A program made the position numbers and the translations under genes. 64,000 nucleotides of DNA, taken from assembly GCA_002798175.1 (NCBI GenBank), contig NWQL01000001.1, positions 135,531-199,530 on the forward strand, read 5' to 3'. Shown one piece after another: positions 28,864 to 39,646 of the stretch (the stretch's first letter is position 1; each line of letters begins with the position of its first letter). The DNA comes from Lysobacteraceae bacterium NML91-0213. Its GTDB lineage: Bacteria > Pseudomonadota > Gammaproteobacteria > Xanthomonadales > Xanthomonadaceae. The notes below the pieces were generated by a model. It was not told where the DNA came from, made no database searches, and saw only the letters and a list, made by a program, of their open reading frames with translations.

Positions 28864-29273
28864 TCGCGCGGCGGGTGGTCGTGGATGGTGCTGCGCCGCA
28901 GGGGGCGGGCGGGGTCGAGCCCGAGGCCGTAGCGCAGGCTGGTGGCGATGCGCGCGGCGCGGTCCTGCAGCAGCGCGGCGTGCGCGGGCGACAGCGTGTC
29001 CGTGGTGGCCTGTCGCCACAGCGCCAGCCAGTGGCCGAAGTGCGCGTCGATGATCGGATGCGGCCGGTGCGCGGCCATCGGGTTGCCGCGGTAGCTGCCG
29101 GTGCCGAGGATCACCGAACTCCAGAAGTCCACCAGCGTGGCCTTGTGCGCGTCCCAGTCGTCGATCGCGGCATTGAACACCGGCCCCAGCAGAGCATCCG
29201 CACGCACGGTGTCGTAGAAGTGGTCGACCAGGCGGGCGAGGTCGTCGTGGGTGGGCGGGCTGGCGGGACTCAT
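28860..29273 (-). CDS. Group III truncated haemoglobin
   Basis: A 137-residue globin of the 2-on-2 type. The group III pattern is visible: LARLVDHFYDTVRADALLGPVF at the N-terminus, DWDAHKATLVDFWSSVILGTGSYRGNPMAAH, and the proximal-His region HFGHWLALWRQ. Such proteins are linked to nitric oxide or low-oxygen haem chemistry. The setting beside hemN, fnr and azurin supports a role in nitric oxide handling. No promoter element of its own was seen between it and azurin; it may be transcribed with azurin, which is 94 bases upstream on the same strand. Confidence 0.85.
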   Translation of the reverse strand: MSPASPPTHDDLARLVDHFYDTVRADALLGPVFNAAIDDWDAHKATLVDFWSSVILGTGSYRGNPMAAHRPHPIIDAHFGHWLALWRQATTDTLSPAHAALLQDRAARIATSLRYGLGLDPARPLRRSTIHDHPPRD

Positions 29274-29367
29274 GGGTGCAGTGGCGGAAGACGACGACAG
29301 GCGGAGCCGGGCTTGCCGGTTCCGCCGTCGATGACCGGGCGCGTGCCCGTCGTTGGAGCGGGCCGGC

Positions 29368-29838
29368 TTACGGGGCCAGGCTCAGCTTGCCACGCATGAT
29401 GGCGGCATGGCCGGGGAAGGTGCAGACGAAGGTGTAGTCCTCGCCCGCGCGCAGCCGGTTGACCGGGATCTTGAACGAGGTGGTCTGGCCACCGCCGACC
29501 AGCGAGCTGGCGGCGATCACCCGTGCATCGCCCGGCTTGACGTAGTTGTTCGCGGCACCGGCAGCCATGCCGTCGGCATTGATCCCGGTGATGTCGGCGG
29601 TCTTGCCCACCACGATGTTGTGGCCCATCGCGGCCACCGGCAGTTGCCCGGTGTGCTTCAGGGTGACCTGGAACTCCTTGCACGACGCGGGAACGCTCAG
29701 CGCGCGGGTGGAGAACTGCATCGCGTCGTTGGCTTCGACGGTGGCGCTGCAGGCGGAGGCTTCCGCCGGGGCAGGCATGGCGAGGGCGGACAGGCCGAAG
29801 GCGCAGGCGAGGCCGGCGGCGGACAGGTAACGGATCAT
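29368..29838 (-). CDS. azu: Azurin
   Basis: A 156-residue periplasmic blue-copper electron carrier, a known donor to NirK in denitrifiers. After a signal peptide (ACAFGLSALAMPAPAEA) the mature part begins SACSATVEANDAMQF. All copper ligands are present: His in MGHNIVV, Cys and His in FVCTFPGH, and Met in AAIMRGKL; the structural disulfide pair (SACS, SCKEF) is retained. The ATG at 29838 is set by the signal peptide. An FNR-type box lies 67-80 bases upstream. Confidence 0.94.
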   Translation of the reverse strand: MIRYLSAAGLACAFGLSALAMPAPAEASACSATVEANDAMQFSTRALSVPASCKEFQVTLKHTGQLPVAAMGHNIVVGKTADITGINADGMAAGAANNYVKPGDARVIAASSLVGGGQTTSFKIPVNRLRAGEDYTFVCTFPGHAAIMRGKLSLAP

Positions 29839-29904
29839 CAGCTGCTCCAGTGGGGTGTTGTTGTTGCGACAGGGGCAGTCTGCGCGCTGTGCCCGGGAAG
29901 CGAA

Positions 29905-29918
29905 TTGATCCAGGTCAG
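29905..29918 (-). promoter_or_regulatory. FNR-type box for azurin
   Basis: TTGATCCAGGTCAG (read on + strand) lies 67-80 bases before the azurin ATG. Both half-sites fit FNR recognition. Confidence 0.65.
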
Positions 29919-30555
29919 GCGCGGGCGGGTTGCGGGCGTGTAGACGGGCTAACGTCGGTGATGGTTCAGAAACTTCTTCTCCCGACTGCAGGAGCGATGT
30001 CCCAGGGCTGATATGCCCCCATGCGCGTGCGTGCATCGTTGCGCGCCACGCTGCCCATTGCGAACCGGGGGCGTTGTCGTCTCACTCGGGTGGCGGTGTG
30101 GCGCAAGGCAGGGTGCACGCGACGGGCCCGGGCATTCGCCGGCTCCGGTACGCATAGCAGGAGCGTGGCAGCCGGGTTACCTGCAACGACCACGCTGGTG
30201 CGTCGGGCCGTTCCGGCATGGAGGTCACCAGCGTCGCAGCCAACGACCTCGCCTGCCACGACGGCCTACGTTCTTCGCCTTTGACCTCGTCGGGAAGCGA
30301 ACAACGGTTCGGGCCCGCCGCGGACGCAGGGGGATGTCCAGAGCCGGCCATGGATGGCCGGCGGCCGGATGTGGGAGCAGGACGCGGAGATATCCGGCTG
30401 GGCATCCCCCTGCGGCCGCGGTGGGCCGCCTGCGCCCCCATCCGACCCCAAGCTCGGTGAAGCTCTGCTCGGCTCTGGATTGGTCCAGCTACGCTCCGCG
30501 CGGTCCGTGCACGGCTCCGCGTTCGGACGGAGTCCGCTCGATCGGGAGCAGAACC
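29919..30555. other. Gene-free stretch of about 640 bases
   Basis: Between the azurin promoter and the TauE-like gene I find no reading frame with coding character on either strand. The stretch contains an interspersed repeat with nested palindromes (30311-30428). The remainder shows only GC-rich unstructured sequence; no tRNA or recognisable regulatory RNA was seen. Confidence 0.6.
30311..30428. repeat. Palindromic interspersed repeat, copy 1
   Basis: Outer arms at 30311-30339 and 30400-30428 are complementary at about 26 of 29 positions. Inside is a perfect 9-bp palindrome (30343-30351 with 30354-30362). The part 30356-30426 recurs at 53287-53357 with 67 of 71 bases identical. This looks like a REP/REPIN-like intergenic element; a similar GC-rich element seems common in xanthomonad intergenic DNA (from memory). 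Confidence 0.75.
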
Positions 30556-31284
30556 TCAGAAGAACCGCGGTGGCACGCACCCCAGTGCCACGAGCGGCCC
30601 GTGCAGTGCGGGGATCTGCATCAGCCACGGCGCGGCCAGGGTCAGCAGGCCGGCTCCCAGTACCAGTACGCCGGCGGTGGTGCGCAGGCGCGGCCGCTGC
30701 AGCCAGCGGCCCACGCGCGCACCCGACCAGGTCAGCGGCACCATCAGCGGCAAGGTGCCGAGCCCGAAGGCCAGCATCGTCAACGCGCCGTTGCGTGCAT
30801 CGGCCTGCAGCCAGGCGGCGGCGAGCAGGGTGGTGCTGAGGCCGCAGGGCAGCCAGCCCCACAGCACCCCCAGGCCGATGCGGCGCGGCGTGGTGTCGGC
30901 TGGCAGCAGGCGCTGCTGCAACGGTCGCAGCCGCGCCCACAGGCCGTTGGCGGGGCGCGACACCAGGCGCAGCCGGCCGGCGCGGTCCAGCAACCGCAGC
31001 GCCACCAGCACCAGCACCAGCCCCACCGCCGCGCGCAGGCCCCAGGCCAGCCACTCCATCCGTGCCAGCGAAAGGATGCCGTGGCCCAGCCCACCGGCAA
31101 TCGCGCCGGCGATCACGTAACCCCCGACGCGGCCAAGGTTGGGTTCGAGCGCCATGCGCCAGCCGCCGCCGGGCGACATCGCCGAGAAGCCGGTGGCGAT
31201 GCCACCGCACATCGCCGCGCAGTGCACGCCGCCCATCAGCCCGGCCAGCAGGGCGGCGCCCAGGGTCAGCCAGTCAATCGGCAT
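30556..31284 (-). CDS. Sulfite exporter TauE/SafE-family membrane protein in the cbb3 cluster
   Basis: A 242-residue protein with about six hydrophobic helices. GGVHCAAMCGGIATG near the N-terminus and GVLWGWLPCGLSTTLLAAAW in the middle are the paired Cys/Pro/Gly motifs of the TauE/UreH-like family that sits at the end of many ccoGHIS operons. The Cys-containing motifs suggest copper or thiol handling during oxidase assembly; this is inference. It starts inside ccoS (11-base overlap) and closes the cluster. Confidence 0.82.
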   Translation of the reverse strand: MPIDWLTLGAALLAGLMGGVHCAAMCGGIATGFSAMSPGGGWRMALEPNLGRVGGYVIAGAIAGGLGHGILSLARMEWLAWGLRAAVGLVLVLVALRLLDRAGRLRLVSRPANGLWARLRPLQQRLLPADTTPRRIGLGVLWGWLPCGLSTTLLAAAWLQADARNGALTMLAFGLGTLPLMVPLTWSGARVGRWLQRPRLRTTAGVLVLGAGLLTLAAPWLMQIPALHGPLVALGCVPPRFF

Positions 31285-31504
31285 CGTCGGCTGTCGTGGG
31301 CGACCGCGCGCCAGCCGGCGGCTCCCGCCCGGCGGCCGTGTCGTCACGTGAAGTGCGCTCCGGTGCGGGCTCGTCGGCGAGGATGTCGATCGCCGGACTG
31401 TCGAGATCGTCGAACTGGCCCCGACGCACCGCCCACACGAAGGCTGCGATCGCGGCCAGCAGCAGCAACAGGCTGAGCGGGATCAGCAGCAGCAGGATGT
31501 TCAT
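31274..31504 (-). CDS. ccoS: cbb3-type cytochrome oxidase assembly protein CcoS
   Basis: A 76-residue protein with one N-terminal membrane helix (MNILLLLIPLSLLLLLAAIA) and the family motif FVWAVRRGQFDDLDSPAIDIL. CcoS is needed for insertion of haem and copper into cbb3 oxidase. The C-terminal 30 residues are variable and polar. The start overlaps the ccoI stop by 4 bases (ATGA). Confidence 0.93.
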   Translation of the reverse strand: MNILLLLIPLSLLLLLAAIAAFVWAVRRGQFDDLDSPAIDILADEPAPERTSRDDTAAGREPPAGARSPTTADDAD

Positions 31505-33984
31505 CGCGCAGCGGCCTCCACGCCGTGGCTGGCGCCGTCCGTCGGGTGCGATGGGACAGGAGTTGCCACTTCGACGTCGCCCGAGGGCATCGCCGACAGC
31601 CGCAGCGCATTGCCGACCACCAGCAGCGACGACAGCGCCATGCCCAGCGCCGCCAGCCACGGCGTGACCCAGCCGGCGGCGGCGAGCGGCACCGCGACGA
31701 GGTTGTACCCGGCGGCCCAGGCGAGGTTCTGGCGCACCACCTGCCGCGTACGGCGGGCGATCGCGATGGCCTGCGGTACGCGCTGCAGGGTGCGCCCGGT
31801 CAGCACCAGGTCGGCCGACTGCTGCGCCAGCGGCGCGCCTTCGGCCATCGCCAGCGAGACATCGGCGCCGGCCAGCACCGGCGCGTCGTTGACGCCGTCG
31901 CCGACCATCGCCACCACCCGCGCCTGGGCCTGCAGCGCGCGCGCATAGGCCAGCTTGTCTTCCGGCCGCTGCCGCGCGTGCGCGTGTTCGATGCCCAGGC
32001 GCATGGCGAACGCCTGCACCGGCGCATCGGCGTCACCGCTCGACAGGTGCACCCGCAGGCCCAGCGCGCGCAGCCGTGCGATGGCCGCGCCGGCATCGTC
32101 GCGCGCGGCTTCCTGGATGTGGAACCGCGCGACCGCGCGGTGGCCATCCCCGAGCCAGATACCGTCGCTGTCGGCCTGCGCCGCGGCAAAGCCCGCCGTG
32201 CCCAGCCGCCAGTGCCGGCCGTCGACGGTGCCTTCGATGCCGGCGCCGGCGTGCGCCTGCAGGCCGCCTGCGACCAGGCCGCTGTCGACGCCGGCGAACG
32301 CCTGTGCCAACGGATGGCCGCTGTCGCGCTCCAGCGCGCTGGCGATCGCCAGCGCGGTGTCGCGATCGAAGCCGGCAAAGGTTTCGACCCCGGCAAGCTG
32401 CGGCCGGCCGTCGCTGAGGGTGCCGGTCTTGTCGAACACGATGTCGGTGGCCAGCGCCAGCCGTTCCAGTGCGCGCTCGCCCAGCGCCAGCACGCCGATC
32501 CGTGCCAGTGCGCCATGGGCGGTTGCCAGTGCGGTCGGTACCGCCAGCGCCAGCGCGCACGGGCAGCTGATCACCAGCAGTGCGAGCACCACCTCGAGCG
32601 CGCGCGACGGGTCGTGGATGCGCCAGCCGATGTAGACGCATGCCGCGGTCACCAGCAGCGCGGCGACGAAGTGATGGGCGATGCGCTCGCCGGCAAGCGC
32701 GAGCGGGGGCCGCTGCGCCTGCGCCGACTCCACCAGCGCGGTGAGCTGCGACAGCCGGGTGCCGGCGCCGGTCTCGTCGACGCGCAGGCGCGCCGGGCGC
32801 TCGCGGCACAAGGTGCCCGCGTAGACGCGCTCGCCGGCGGCACGCGCCACCGCGGTCCATTCGCCGGTCAGCAGGGCTTCCTCGAAGTGCGAGGGCTCCA
32901 GCAGGATGCCGTCGGCGGGCACCACGCCACCCACCGCCACGCAGGCGATGTCGCCGCGCACAAGCGCCGCCACCGGCACTGTCTCGCGGCTGCCGTCGTC
33001 GCGCTCGCGCTCGGCGAATGCCGGGCGCGCCCGTGCCAGCGCATCGACCTGCGCGCTGGCGCGCGCGCGCGCGCGCTGTTCCAGCATCCGCGCCAGCAGC
33101 AGCAGGAACACGAACATCACCGCGGCGTCGTACCAGACATGGGTGCCGCCGCGCACGGTCTCGAACACGCTCGCGCCCCAGGCCAGCAGGGTGGAACCGG
33201 CGATCAGCACGTCCATGCCGAGGCGGCGCTGCGACAGTTCCCGCCAGGCGCCGGCGATGAACGGCCAGCCGGCATAGAACACCACCGGCGTCGACAGCAG
33301 GAACGTCAGCCAGCGGAAGAAGTCACGGGTGGCCAGCGGCATGCTGCCGGAGAAGTCCAGGTACAGCGCCTCGGCCATCATCATCGCCTGCATCGCGCCC
33401 AGACCGGCGATGCCGATGCGCAGCAGGTCGCGGTTGCGCTGGCGGCGGCGTTCGCGCTCGCGGGCTTCGCCGGTGGCGAGGTAGGGCCGGTAGCCCAGCG
33501 CGGCGAGCCGGGCGAGCGGTGCCGACAGCGTGGTGCGCGCCGGGTCCCAGGCCAGCCGGATGCGGCCGGTCACCGCGTTGGCGCCGCTGTCGATGACACC
33601 CGGTTCGCGCGCGAGCACGCGGTCGACCAGCCACGCGCAGGCGGCGCAGCGCATGCCGTCGGTGAGCAGGGTGATCTCGCGTCCACCCGGCACATCGCGG
33701 GCATGCTCGGCCTGCACCTCCGTCCGGTCCCACAGCGAGAAGTCGTGCGCGTCGGCATCGATGCGCGAGGCCGGCGCGGTGCGCAGGCGGTAGTAGTCGC
33801 CCAGGTGGGCGTCGCCGATCCACTGCGCGGCGGCCGCGCAGCCGTCGCAGCAGAACGCGCGCATGGCACCGTCGATGCCGAGCAGGGCAGGCTGCGCGGG
33901 CAGTGCTTCGCCGCAGTGGTGGCAGTCGCCGGGGAGGGCCCGTGCCGCCCCGGATGCGGGGTGGCCGGCCAGCGTCGCGCTCAT
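31501..33984 (-). CDS. ccoI: Copper-translocating P-type ATPase CcoI (FixI)
   Basis: An 827-residue P1B ATPase that exports copper for assembly of cbb3 oxidase. The N-terminus carries a Cys-rich unit (CHHCGE, FCCDGC) typical of FixI/CcoI, then a heavy-metal domain with MRCAACAW. Membrane metal site CPC lies in VISCPCALALAVPTAL. The catalytic loop is DKTGTL, the actuator loop is LLTGEW (TGE kept; the usual following Ser is Trp), and the hinge is GDGVNDAPVL. It starts 4 bases inside ccoH. Confidence 0.94.
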   Translation of the reverse strand: MSATLAGHPASGAARALPGDCHHCGEALPAQPALLGIDGAMRAFCCDGCAAAAQWIGDAHLGDYYRLRTAPASRIDADAHDFSLWDRTEVQAEHARDVPGGREITLLTDGMRCAACAWLVDRVLAREPGVIDSGANAVTGRIRLAWDPARTTLSAPLARLAALGYRPYLATGEARERERRRQRNRDLLRIGIAGLGAMQAMMMAEALYLDFSGSMPLATRDFFRWLTFLLSTPVVFYAGWPFIAGAWRELSQRRLGMDVLIAGSTLLAWGASVFETVRGGTHVWYDAAVMFVFLLLLARMLEQRARARASAQVDALARARPAFAERERDDGSRETVPVAALVRGDIACVAVGGVVPADGILLEPSHFEEALLTGEWTAVARAAGERVYAGTLCRERPARLRVDETGAGTRLSQLTALVESAQAQRPPLALAGERIAHHFVAALLVTAACVYIGWRIHDPSRALEVVLALLVISCPCALALAVPTALATAHGALARIGVLALGERALERLALATDIVFDKTGTLSDGRPQLAGVETFAGFDRDTALAIASALERDSGHPLAQAFAGVDSGLVAGGLQAHAGAGIEGTVDGRHWRLGTAGFAAAQADSDGIWLGDGHRAVARFHIQEAARDDAGAAIARLRALGLRVHLSSGDADAPVQAFAMRLGIEHAHARQRPEDKLAYARALQAQARVVAMVGDGVNDAPVLAGADVSLAMAEGAPLAQQSADLVLTGRTLQRVPQAIAIARRTRQVVRQNLAWAAGYNLVAVPLAAAGWVTPWLAALGMALSSLLVVGNALRLSAMPSGDVEVATPVPSHPTDGASHGVEAAAR

Positions 33985-34492
33985 GGCGTGTCCGTGGCGT
34001 CCTGCAGTGCCGGGTGCAGGTGCGCGGCGAGCTGGCCGCGCAGCAGCCGGCCCTGCAGGCGCCAGCCCGCATCGCCCGGTGCCAGGCGCAGGTTCCAGTC
34101 GTGGCCGACGTCGACCTGCGCCACGGCGCGCCAGCCGGTCTCGCTGGGTTGCAGTTCGAGGCGGATGTCCCGGGCCGCACGCGCGGGATGCACCAGGACC
34201 AGCTGCAGCGGGGCGCCGCGCTCGTAGCGGCCGGTGACCGGCAGCACCTCGACCACGCCCTGCTCCACGTCCACGCGCATCACCGCGGAGAGCCGCTCGC
34301 GCTGGGCCACGGCATCCGGGCCGAGGTCGGCGGTCTGCACCTGCGCACTGCGGCGCACGTTCTCGGTGACGGAGTCGGAGCCGCCACTGCGCACGGCGAT
34401 CACCACCAGGCCGATGCCGGCGATGATCGACACGGCCGGCAGGATGAACACCAGCAGCAGCACGGGGTTGCGCCAGAAGGCGGTCTTGTCGG

Positions 34493-34496
<4 letters not shown>
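33981..34496 (-). CDS. ccoH: cbb3 oxidase assembly protein CcoH (FixH)
   Basis: A 171-residue protein with one N-terminal membrane helix (PVLLLVFILPAVSIIAGIGLVVI) and a periplasmic FixH domain including VLVHPARAARDIRLEL and the closing GRLLRGQLAAHLHPA. It helps assemble cbb3 oxidase, probably by contact with CcoI and CcoN. It overlaps ccoG and ccoI by 4 bases each (ATGA), so translation is coupled. Confidence 0.9.
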
Positions 34497-36043
<1,547 letters not shown>

Positions 36044-36050
36044 CTCTTAC

Positions 36051-36347
36051 TCAATCGTCCCGCGGCAGGGCGCGGTTGAAGCGGCTGGCGGGGCGCAGCA
36101 GCCACCAGGTGAACAGGCTCGATGCGGCGGTGGCCGCCCAGAACGCGAAAAACCCGGCCGTGTAGCCGAGTCCGCGGGTGATCGCCAGTCCGGGGAAGGT
36201 CATGTCGCGCAGCGCGAGTGGGTCGACATGTGCGAAGAACACCATCGTCGCCACTCCCGCGGCGAAGAAGCTCGGCCATAGGATGGCGCCGAGCTTCTGC
36301 GCCAGCGGGCGCGGTGGATGGTCGAAGACCGGGGGTGCCCCGGTCAT
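36051..36347 (-). CDS. Small membrane protein in the cbb3 operon, unknown function
   Basis: A 98-residue protein with no family name that I recognise. Two hydrophobic helices are visible: residues about 19-41 (LGAILWPSFFAAGVATMVFF) and about 60-86 (YTAGFFAFWAATAASSLFTWWLL), linked by a short periplasmic or cytoplasmic loop. The N-terminus is Pro-rich and the C-terminus basic then acidic (RFNRALPRDD). It is placed exactly between ccoP (4-base ATGA overlap) and ccoG (7-base gap), inside an operon where every other gene is a subunit or assembly factor, so it is likely to be one too. Confidence 0.8.
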   Translation of the reverse strand: MTGAPPVFDHPPRPLAQKLGAILWPSFFAAGVATMVFFAHVDPLALRDMTFPGLAITRGLGYTAGFFAFWAATAASSLFTWWLLRPASRFNRALPRDD

Positions 36348-37270
36348 TGCGCACCTGCAGCCGTGGCGTTCCGGTCGGACAGCGACAGCACGTAGGCCGC
36401 GACCAGGCGTGCGCGCGTTTCGCCCAGCAGGTCGCGGTGGGCGGGCATGACGCCGTGCCGACCCTGCGCGATGCTGCGGTGGATCGCCTCGGGGCTGCCG
36501 CCGTAGAGCCAGTAGTCGTCGGTCAGGTCCGGGGCGCCGAGCGCCTGGTTGCCGGTGCCGTCGATGCCATGGCAGGCCACGCACACGCCCTCGTAGAGCT
36601 GCTTGCCGCGGGCGGCGAAGTAGTCGTTGCGGTTGGCCGGCTGCGACAGCGAACGCGTGTAGGCGACGATCGAGGTCATCGCGGTATCGCCGCCCATGCC
36701 GGTCAGCACCTGGCCCCACGGCGGCATCACGCCTTCGCGGCCGTCGAGGATGGTGGTGAGGATCTGCTCGGGCTCGCCGCCCCACTGCCAGGACGGATGG
36801 GTGAGGTCCGGATAGCCGATCGCGCCACCGCCGCTGGAGCCGTGGCAGGTCGCGCAGGTGTTGGTGAACACCGCGCGGCCGATCGCCAGCGCCGCCGGAT
36901 CGGTGGCCAGTTCCTCCGGCGGGCGTCCGGCGTACATCGAGAACGTTTCCTCCATGCGCGCGGCATTCTGCGCCAGCTGGCGGTCGTGCTCGGAGGCCGA
37001 GCTCCAGCCGCTGTAGCCGGCATAACCACCGAAGCCGCCGTACCACGCCAGGTAGCCCACCGCGAACACGATGGTCAGGTAGAACATGTTGATCCACCAC
37101 TTCGGCAGCGGCTTGTTGTATTCGGTGATGTCGCCGTCCCAGACGTGGCTGGTGTCGGTCGGCGCCGGGTCACCGGGGCGGCGGCGGGCGGTCCACCACA
37201 GCAGCCACGCGCATCCCGCGATGTTGAGCACCACCAGCACGATGACGTACCACGACCATCCAGTGCTCAT
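36344..37270 (-). CDS. ccoP: cbb3 oxidase dihaem subunit CcoP
   Basis: A 308-residue membrane-anchored cytochrome c with two haem c sites, CATCHGSS and CVACHGID, each with a downstream Met ligand region (GVMPPWG, GVMPAHR). The N-terminus has a helix at about residues 8-28 and the longer variant second helix (NMFYLTIVFAVGYLAWYGGF) near residue 60, preceded by WDGDITEYNKPLPKWW, the usual CcoP entry sequence. It passes electrons from soluble carriers to CcoO/CcoN. Confidence 0.96.
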   Translation of the reverse strand: MSTGWSWYVIVLVVLNIAGCAWLLWWTARRRPGDPAPTDTSHVWDGDITEYNKPLPKWWINMFYLTIVFAVGYLAWYGGFGGYAGYSGWSSASEHDRQLAQNAARMEETFSMYAGRPPEELATDPAALAIGRAVFTNTCATCHGSSGGGAIGYPDLTHPSWQWGGEPEQILTTILDGREGVMPPWGQVLTGMGGDTAMTSIVAYTRSLSQPANRNDYFAARGKQLYEGVCVACHGIDGTGNQALGAPDLTDDYWLYGGSPEAIHRSIAQGRHGVMPAHRDLLGETRARLVAAYVLSLSDRNATAAGAQ

Positions 37271-37461
37271 CGTCCGTTTTCCCCGTTGTGCTTGCCGTCT
37301 TGCATCCCATCCGCCGGGCGATCCGCCGGCGGCACCTCGTCATCCGCCAGCGGCAGCTGCGCGGCTTCATCGAAATCACGCTTGCGCCGCGGGCTCCAGG
37401 CCCAGACCCAACCGCCGACGAACAGCAGCAGAAGGAGCAGCGTCACGATTCCCGAGACCAT
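37267..37461 (-). CDS. ccoQ: cbb3 oxidase small subunit CcoQ (FixQ)
   Basis: A 64-residue protein with a single N-terminal helix (MVSGIVTLLLLLLFVGGWVWAW) followed by the family's SPRRKRDFDEAAQLPL. CcoQ stabilises the oxidase. The C-terminal half is polar and acidic. It lies 1 base after ccoO and overlaps ccoP by 4 bases. Confidence 0.9.
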   Translation of the reverse strand: MVSGIVTLLLLLLFVGGWVWAWSPRRKRDFDEAAQLPLADDEVPPADRPADGMQDGKHNGENGR

Positions 37462-37462
37462 C

Positions 37463-38080
37463 TCAGCGCCCCTTCGGTGCGTGGCGGCCAAGGCCCTGCA
37501 GGTAGGCGACCACCGCGTCGAGTTCGGTGCGGCCGCGCACGTCGTCGGTGGCGGCGGCGATCTGCTCGTCGGTATAGGGGTCGCCCAGGGTCTGCAGCGC
37601 ACGCATGCGGCGGGTCACGTCGCCGGCGCTGACCAGCCGCTCCTCCAGCCACGGGTAGGCCGGCATGTTGGATTCCGGCACCACGTCGCGCGGGTTGATC
37701 AGGTGCACGCGGTGCCAGTCGTCGGAGTAGCGGCCGCCCACCCGGGCCAGGTCCGGACCGGTGCGCTTGGAGCCCCACTGGAACGGGCGGTCGTAGACCG
37801 ACTCGCCGGCCAGCGAGTAGTGGCCGTAGCGCTCGGTCTCGAAGCGCAGCGTGCGCACCATCTGCGAATGGCAGTTGTAGCAGCCCTCGCGCACGTACAC
37901 GTCGCGGCCGGCCAGCTCCAGCGCGGGGTAGGGCTCGACGCCGGGCAGGGGCTCGATCGCCTCGGCCTGGTACATCACCGGGATGATCTCGGCGAGGCCG
38001 CCGAACGACACCACCACTGCGATCAGCACCGCCATCAGGCCGACGTTCTTCTCGATCTTCTCGTGCGGGTTGTTGCTCAT
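37463..38080 (-). CDS. ccoO: cbb3 oxidase monohaem subunit CcoO
   Basis: A 205-residue membrane-anchored cytochrome c. One N-terminal helix ([22 protein letters not shown]) is followed by the single haem site [14 protein letters not shown] with its downstream Met region ([10 protein letters not shown]). Residues [25 protein letters not shown] are highly typical. It is 13 bases after ccoN. Confidence 0.97.
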   Translation of the reverse strand: MSNNPHEKIEKNVGLMAVLIAVVVSFGGLAEIIPVMYQAEAIEPLPGVEPYPALELAGRDVYVREGCYNCHSQMVRTLRFETERYGHYSLAGESVYDRPFQWGSKRTGPDLARVGGRYSDDWHRVHLINPRDVVPESNMPAYPWLEERLVSAGDVTRRMRALQTLGDPYTDEQIAAATDDVRGRTELDAVVAYLQGLGRHAPKGR

Positions 38081-38093
38081 CGGTCGCTCCGGA

Positions 38094-39581
38094 TCAGGCG
38101 GGGTCGGCGGCGGGCGCCAGCACGGGGTTGCGCACCGGGCCGTTGTGCGCAGCCATGGCGAACGTCTTCCACACGTTGGCCGCCATCAGCACCATGCCCG
38201 CCACCACCAGCACGCCACCGATCAGCCGCACCATGTAGTAGGGGTAGGTGACCGCAAGCGACTCGACGAAACTGTAGGTCAGCATTCCGTCCTCGTTGGT
38301 AGCGCGCCACATCAGGCCCTGCATCACGCCGGCGATCCACATCGCCACGATGTAGAGCACCACGCCCAGGGTGTGGATCCAGAAGTGCAGGTCCATCCAG
38401 CGCACCGAGTACATGTTCGGCAGGCCGAGCACGCGCGGCAGCATCGAGTACAGCGAGCCGATCGAGATCATCGCCACCCAGCCCAGCGCGCCGGCGTGCA
38501 CGTGGCCGATCGTCCAGTCGGTGTAGTGCGACAGCGAGTTGACCGTCTTGATCGACATCATCGGGCCCTCGAAGGTGGCGATCATGTAGAAGCTGATCGC
38601 CACGATGAGGAACTTCAGGATCGGGTCGGTGCGCAGTTTGTGCCACACGCCCGACAGGGTCATGATCCCGTTGATCGCGCCGCCCCAGCTGGGTGCCAGC
38701 AGGATCAGCGAGAACACCATGCCCACCGACTGCGCCCAGTCCGGCAGCGCGGTGTAGTGCAGGTGGTGCGGGCCGGCCCACATGTACACGGCGATCAGCG
38801 CCCAGAAGTGCACGATCGACAGCCGGTAGGAGTAGATCGGGCGTCCGGCCTGCTTGGGCACGTAGTAGTACATCATCCCGAGGAAGCCGGCGGTCAGGAA
38901 GAAGCCCACCGCGTTGTGGCCGTACCACCACTGCACCATCGCATCCACGGCGCCTGTGTAGACCTGGTACGACTTGCCCAGGCTGACCGGCAGCGCGATG
39001 TTGTTGACGATGTGCAGCAGCGCCACGGCGATGATGAAGGCGGCATAGAACCAGTTGGCCACGTAGATGTGGCGGACCCGGCGCTTGGCGATCGTGCCGA
39101 TGAACAGCACCGCGTAGGCGACCCAGACCACGGCGATCAGGATGTCGATCGGCCACTCGAGCTCGGCGTATTCCTTGCCCTGGGTCAGGCCCAGCGGCAG
39201 GGTGATGGCCGCCGAGACGATCACCGCCTGCCAGCCCCAGAACACGAACGCGGCGAGCCTGTCCGACAGCAGCCGCACATGGCAGGTGCGCTGCACCACG
39301 TGCAGGCTGGTGGCCATCAGCGCGCTGCCGCCGAACGCGAAGATCACCGCGTTGGTGTGCAGCGGGCGCAGGCGGCCGTAGCTCAGCCAGGAAATACCGT
39401 CGGTCATCGTCGGCCAGTACAGCTGGGCGGCGATCACCACGCCCACCAGCATGCCGACCACGCCCCAGATGACCGTGGCCACGGCGAACTGCAGCACGAC
39501 CCGGTCGTTGTAGTACTCGTTGCGCACGACGCGGGCCGGCGCCGCCCCGACGCCAGTGGGCGCCAAGTGTATGGAATCCAT
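38094..39581 (-). CDS. ccoN: cbb3 oxidase catalytic subunit CcoN
   Basis: A 495-residue haem-copper oxidase subunit I of the cbb3 type, which reduces oxygen at low concentrations. The twelve helices carry the conserved His ligands: haem b and binuclear-centre residues in [31 protein letters not shown] and [16 protein letters not shown]. The catalytic Tyr of this class lies in YGHNAVG. The ATG at 39581 is preceded by a good ribosome site (AGGAGA). A symmetrical FNR box lies 52-65 bases upstream. Confidence 0.97.
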   Translation of the reverse strand: MDSIHLAPTGVGAAPARVVRNEYYNDRVVLQFAVATVIWGVVGMLVGVVIAAQLYWPTMTDGISWLSYGRLRPLHTNAVIFAFGGSALMATSLHVVQRTCHVRLLSDRLAAFVFWGWQAVIVSAAITLPLGLTQGKEYAELEWPIDILIAVVWVAYAVLFIGTIAKRRVRHIYVANWFYAAFIIAVALLHIVNNIALPVSLGKSYQVYTGAVDAMVQWWYGHNAVGFFLTAGFLGMMYYYVPKQAGRPIYSYRLSIVHFWALIAVYMWAGPHHLHYTALPDWAQSVGMVFSLILLAPSWGGAINGIMTLSGVWHKLRTDPILKFLIVAISFYMIATFEGPMMSIKTVNSLSHYTDWTIGHVHAGALGWVAMISIGSLYSMLPRVLGLPNMYSVRWMDLHFWIHTLGVVLYIVAMWIAGVMQGLMWRATNEDGMLTYSFVESLAVTYPYYMVRLIGGVLVVAGMVLMAANVWKTFAMAAHNGPVRNPVLAPAADPA

Positions 39582-39632
39582 GCAGATCTCCTGGTTCGGG
39601 CGCAATTGTCGCCGCCTGCGTGACGTGACGGG

Positions 39633-39646
39633 TTGATCGAGATCAA
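39633..39646 (-). promoter_or_regulatory. Consensus FNR box for the cco operon
   Basis: TTGATCGAGATCAA is a perfect TTGAT-N4-ATCAA palindrome, the best of the seven boxes. It lies 52-65 bases before ccoN, so its centre fits an activator site near -41.5 if the mRNA leader is about 17 bases long. Confidence 0.85.

Noticed and set aside
30013..31476. Open frame of 487 codons on the + strand across the gene-free stretch and the TauE-like gene
   Set aside because: Half of it is antisense to a clear membrane protein gene and the rest crosses the palindromic repeat; composition is non-coding.
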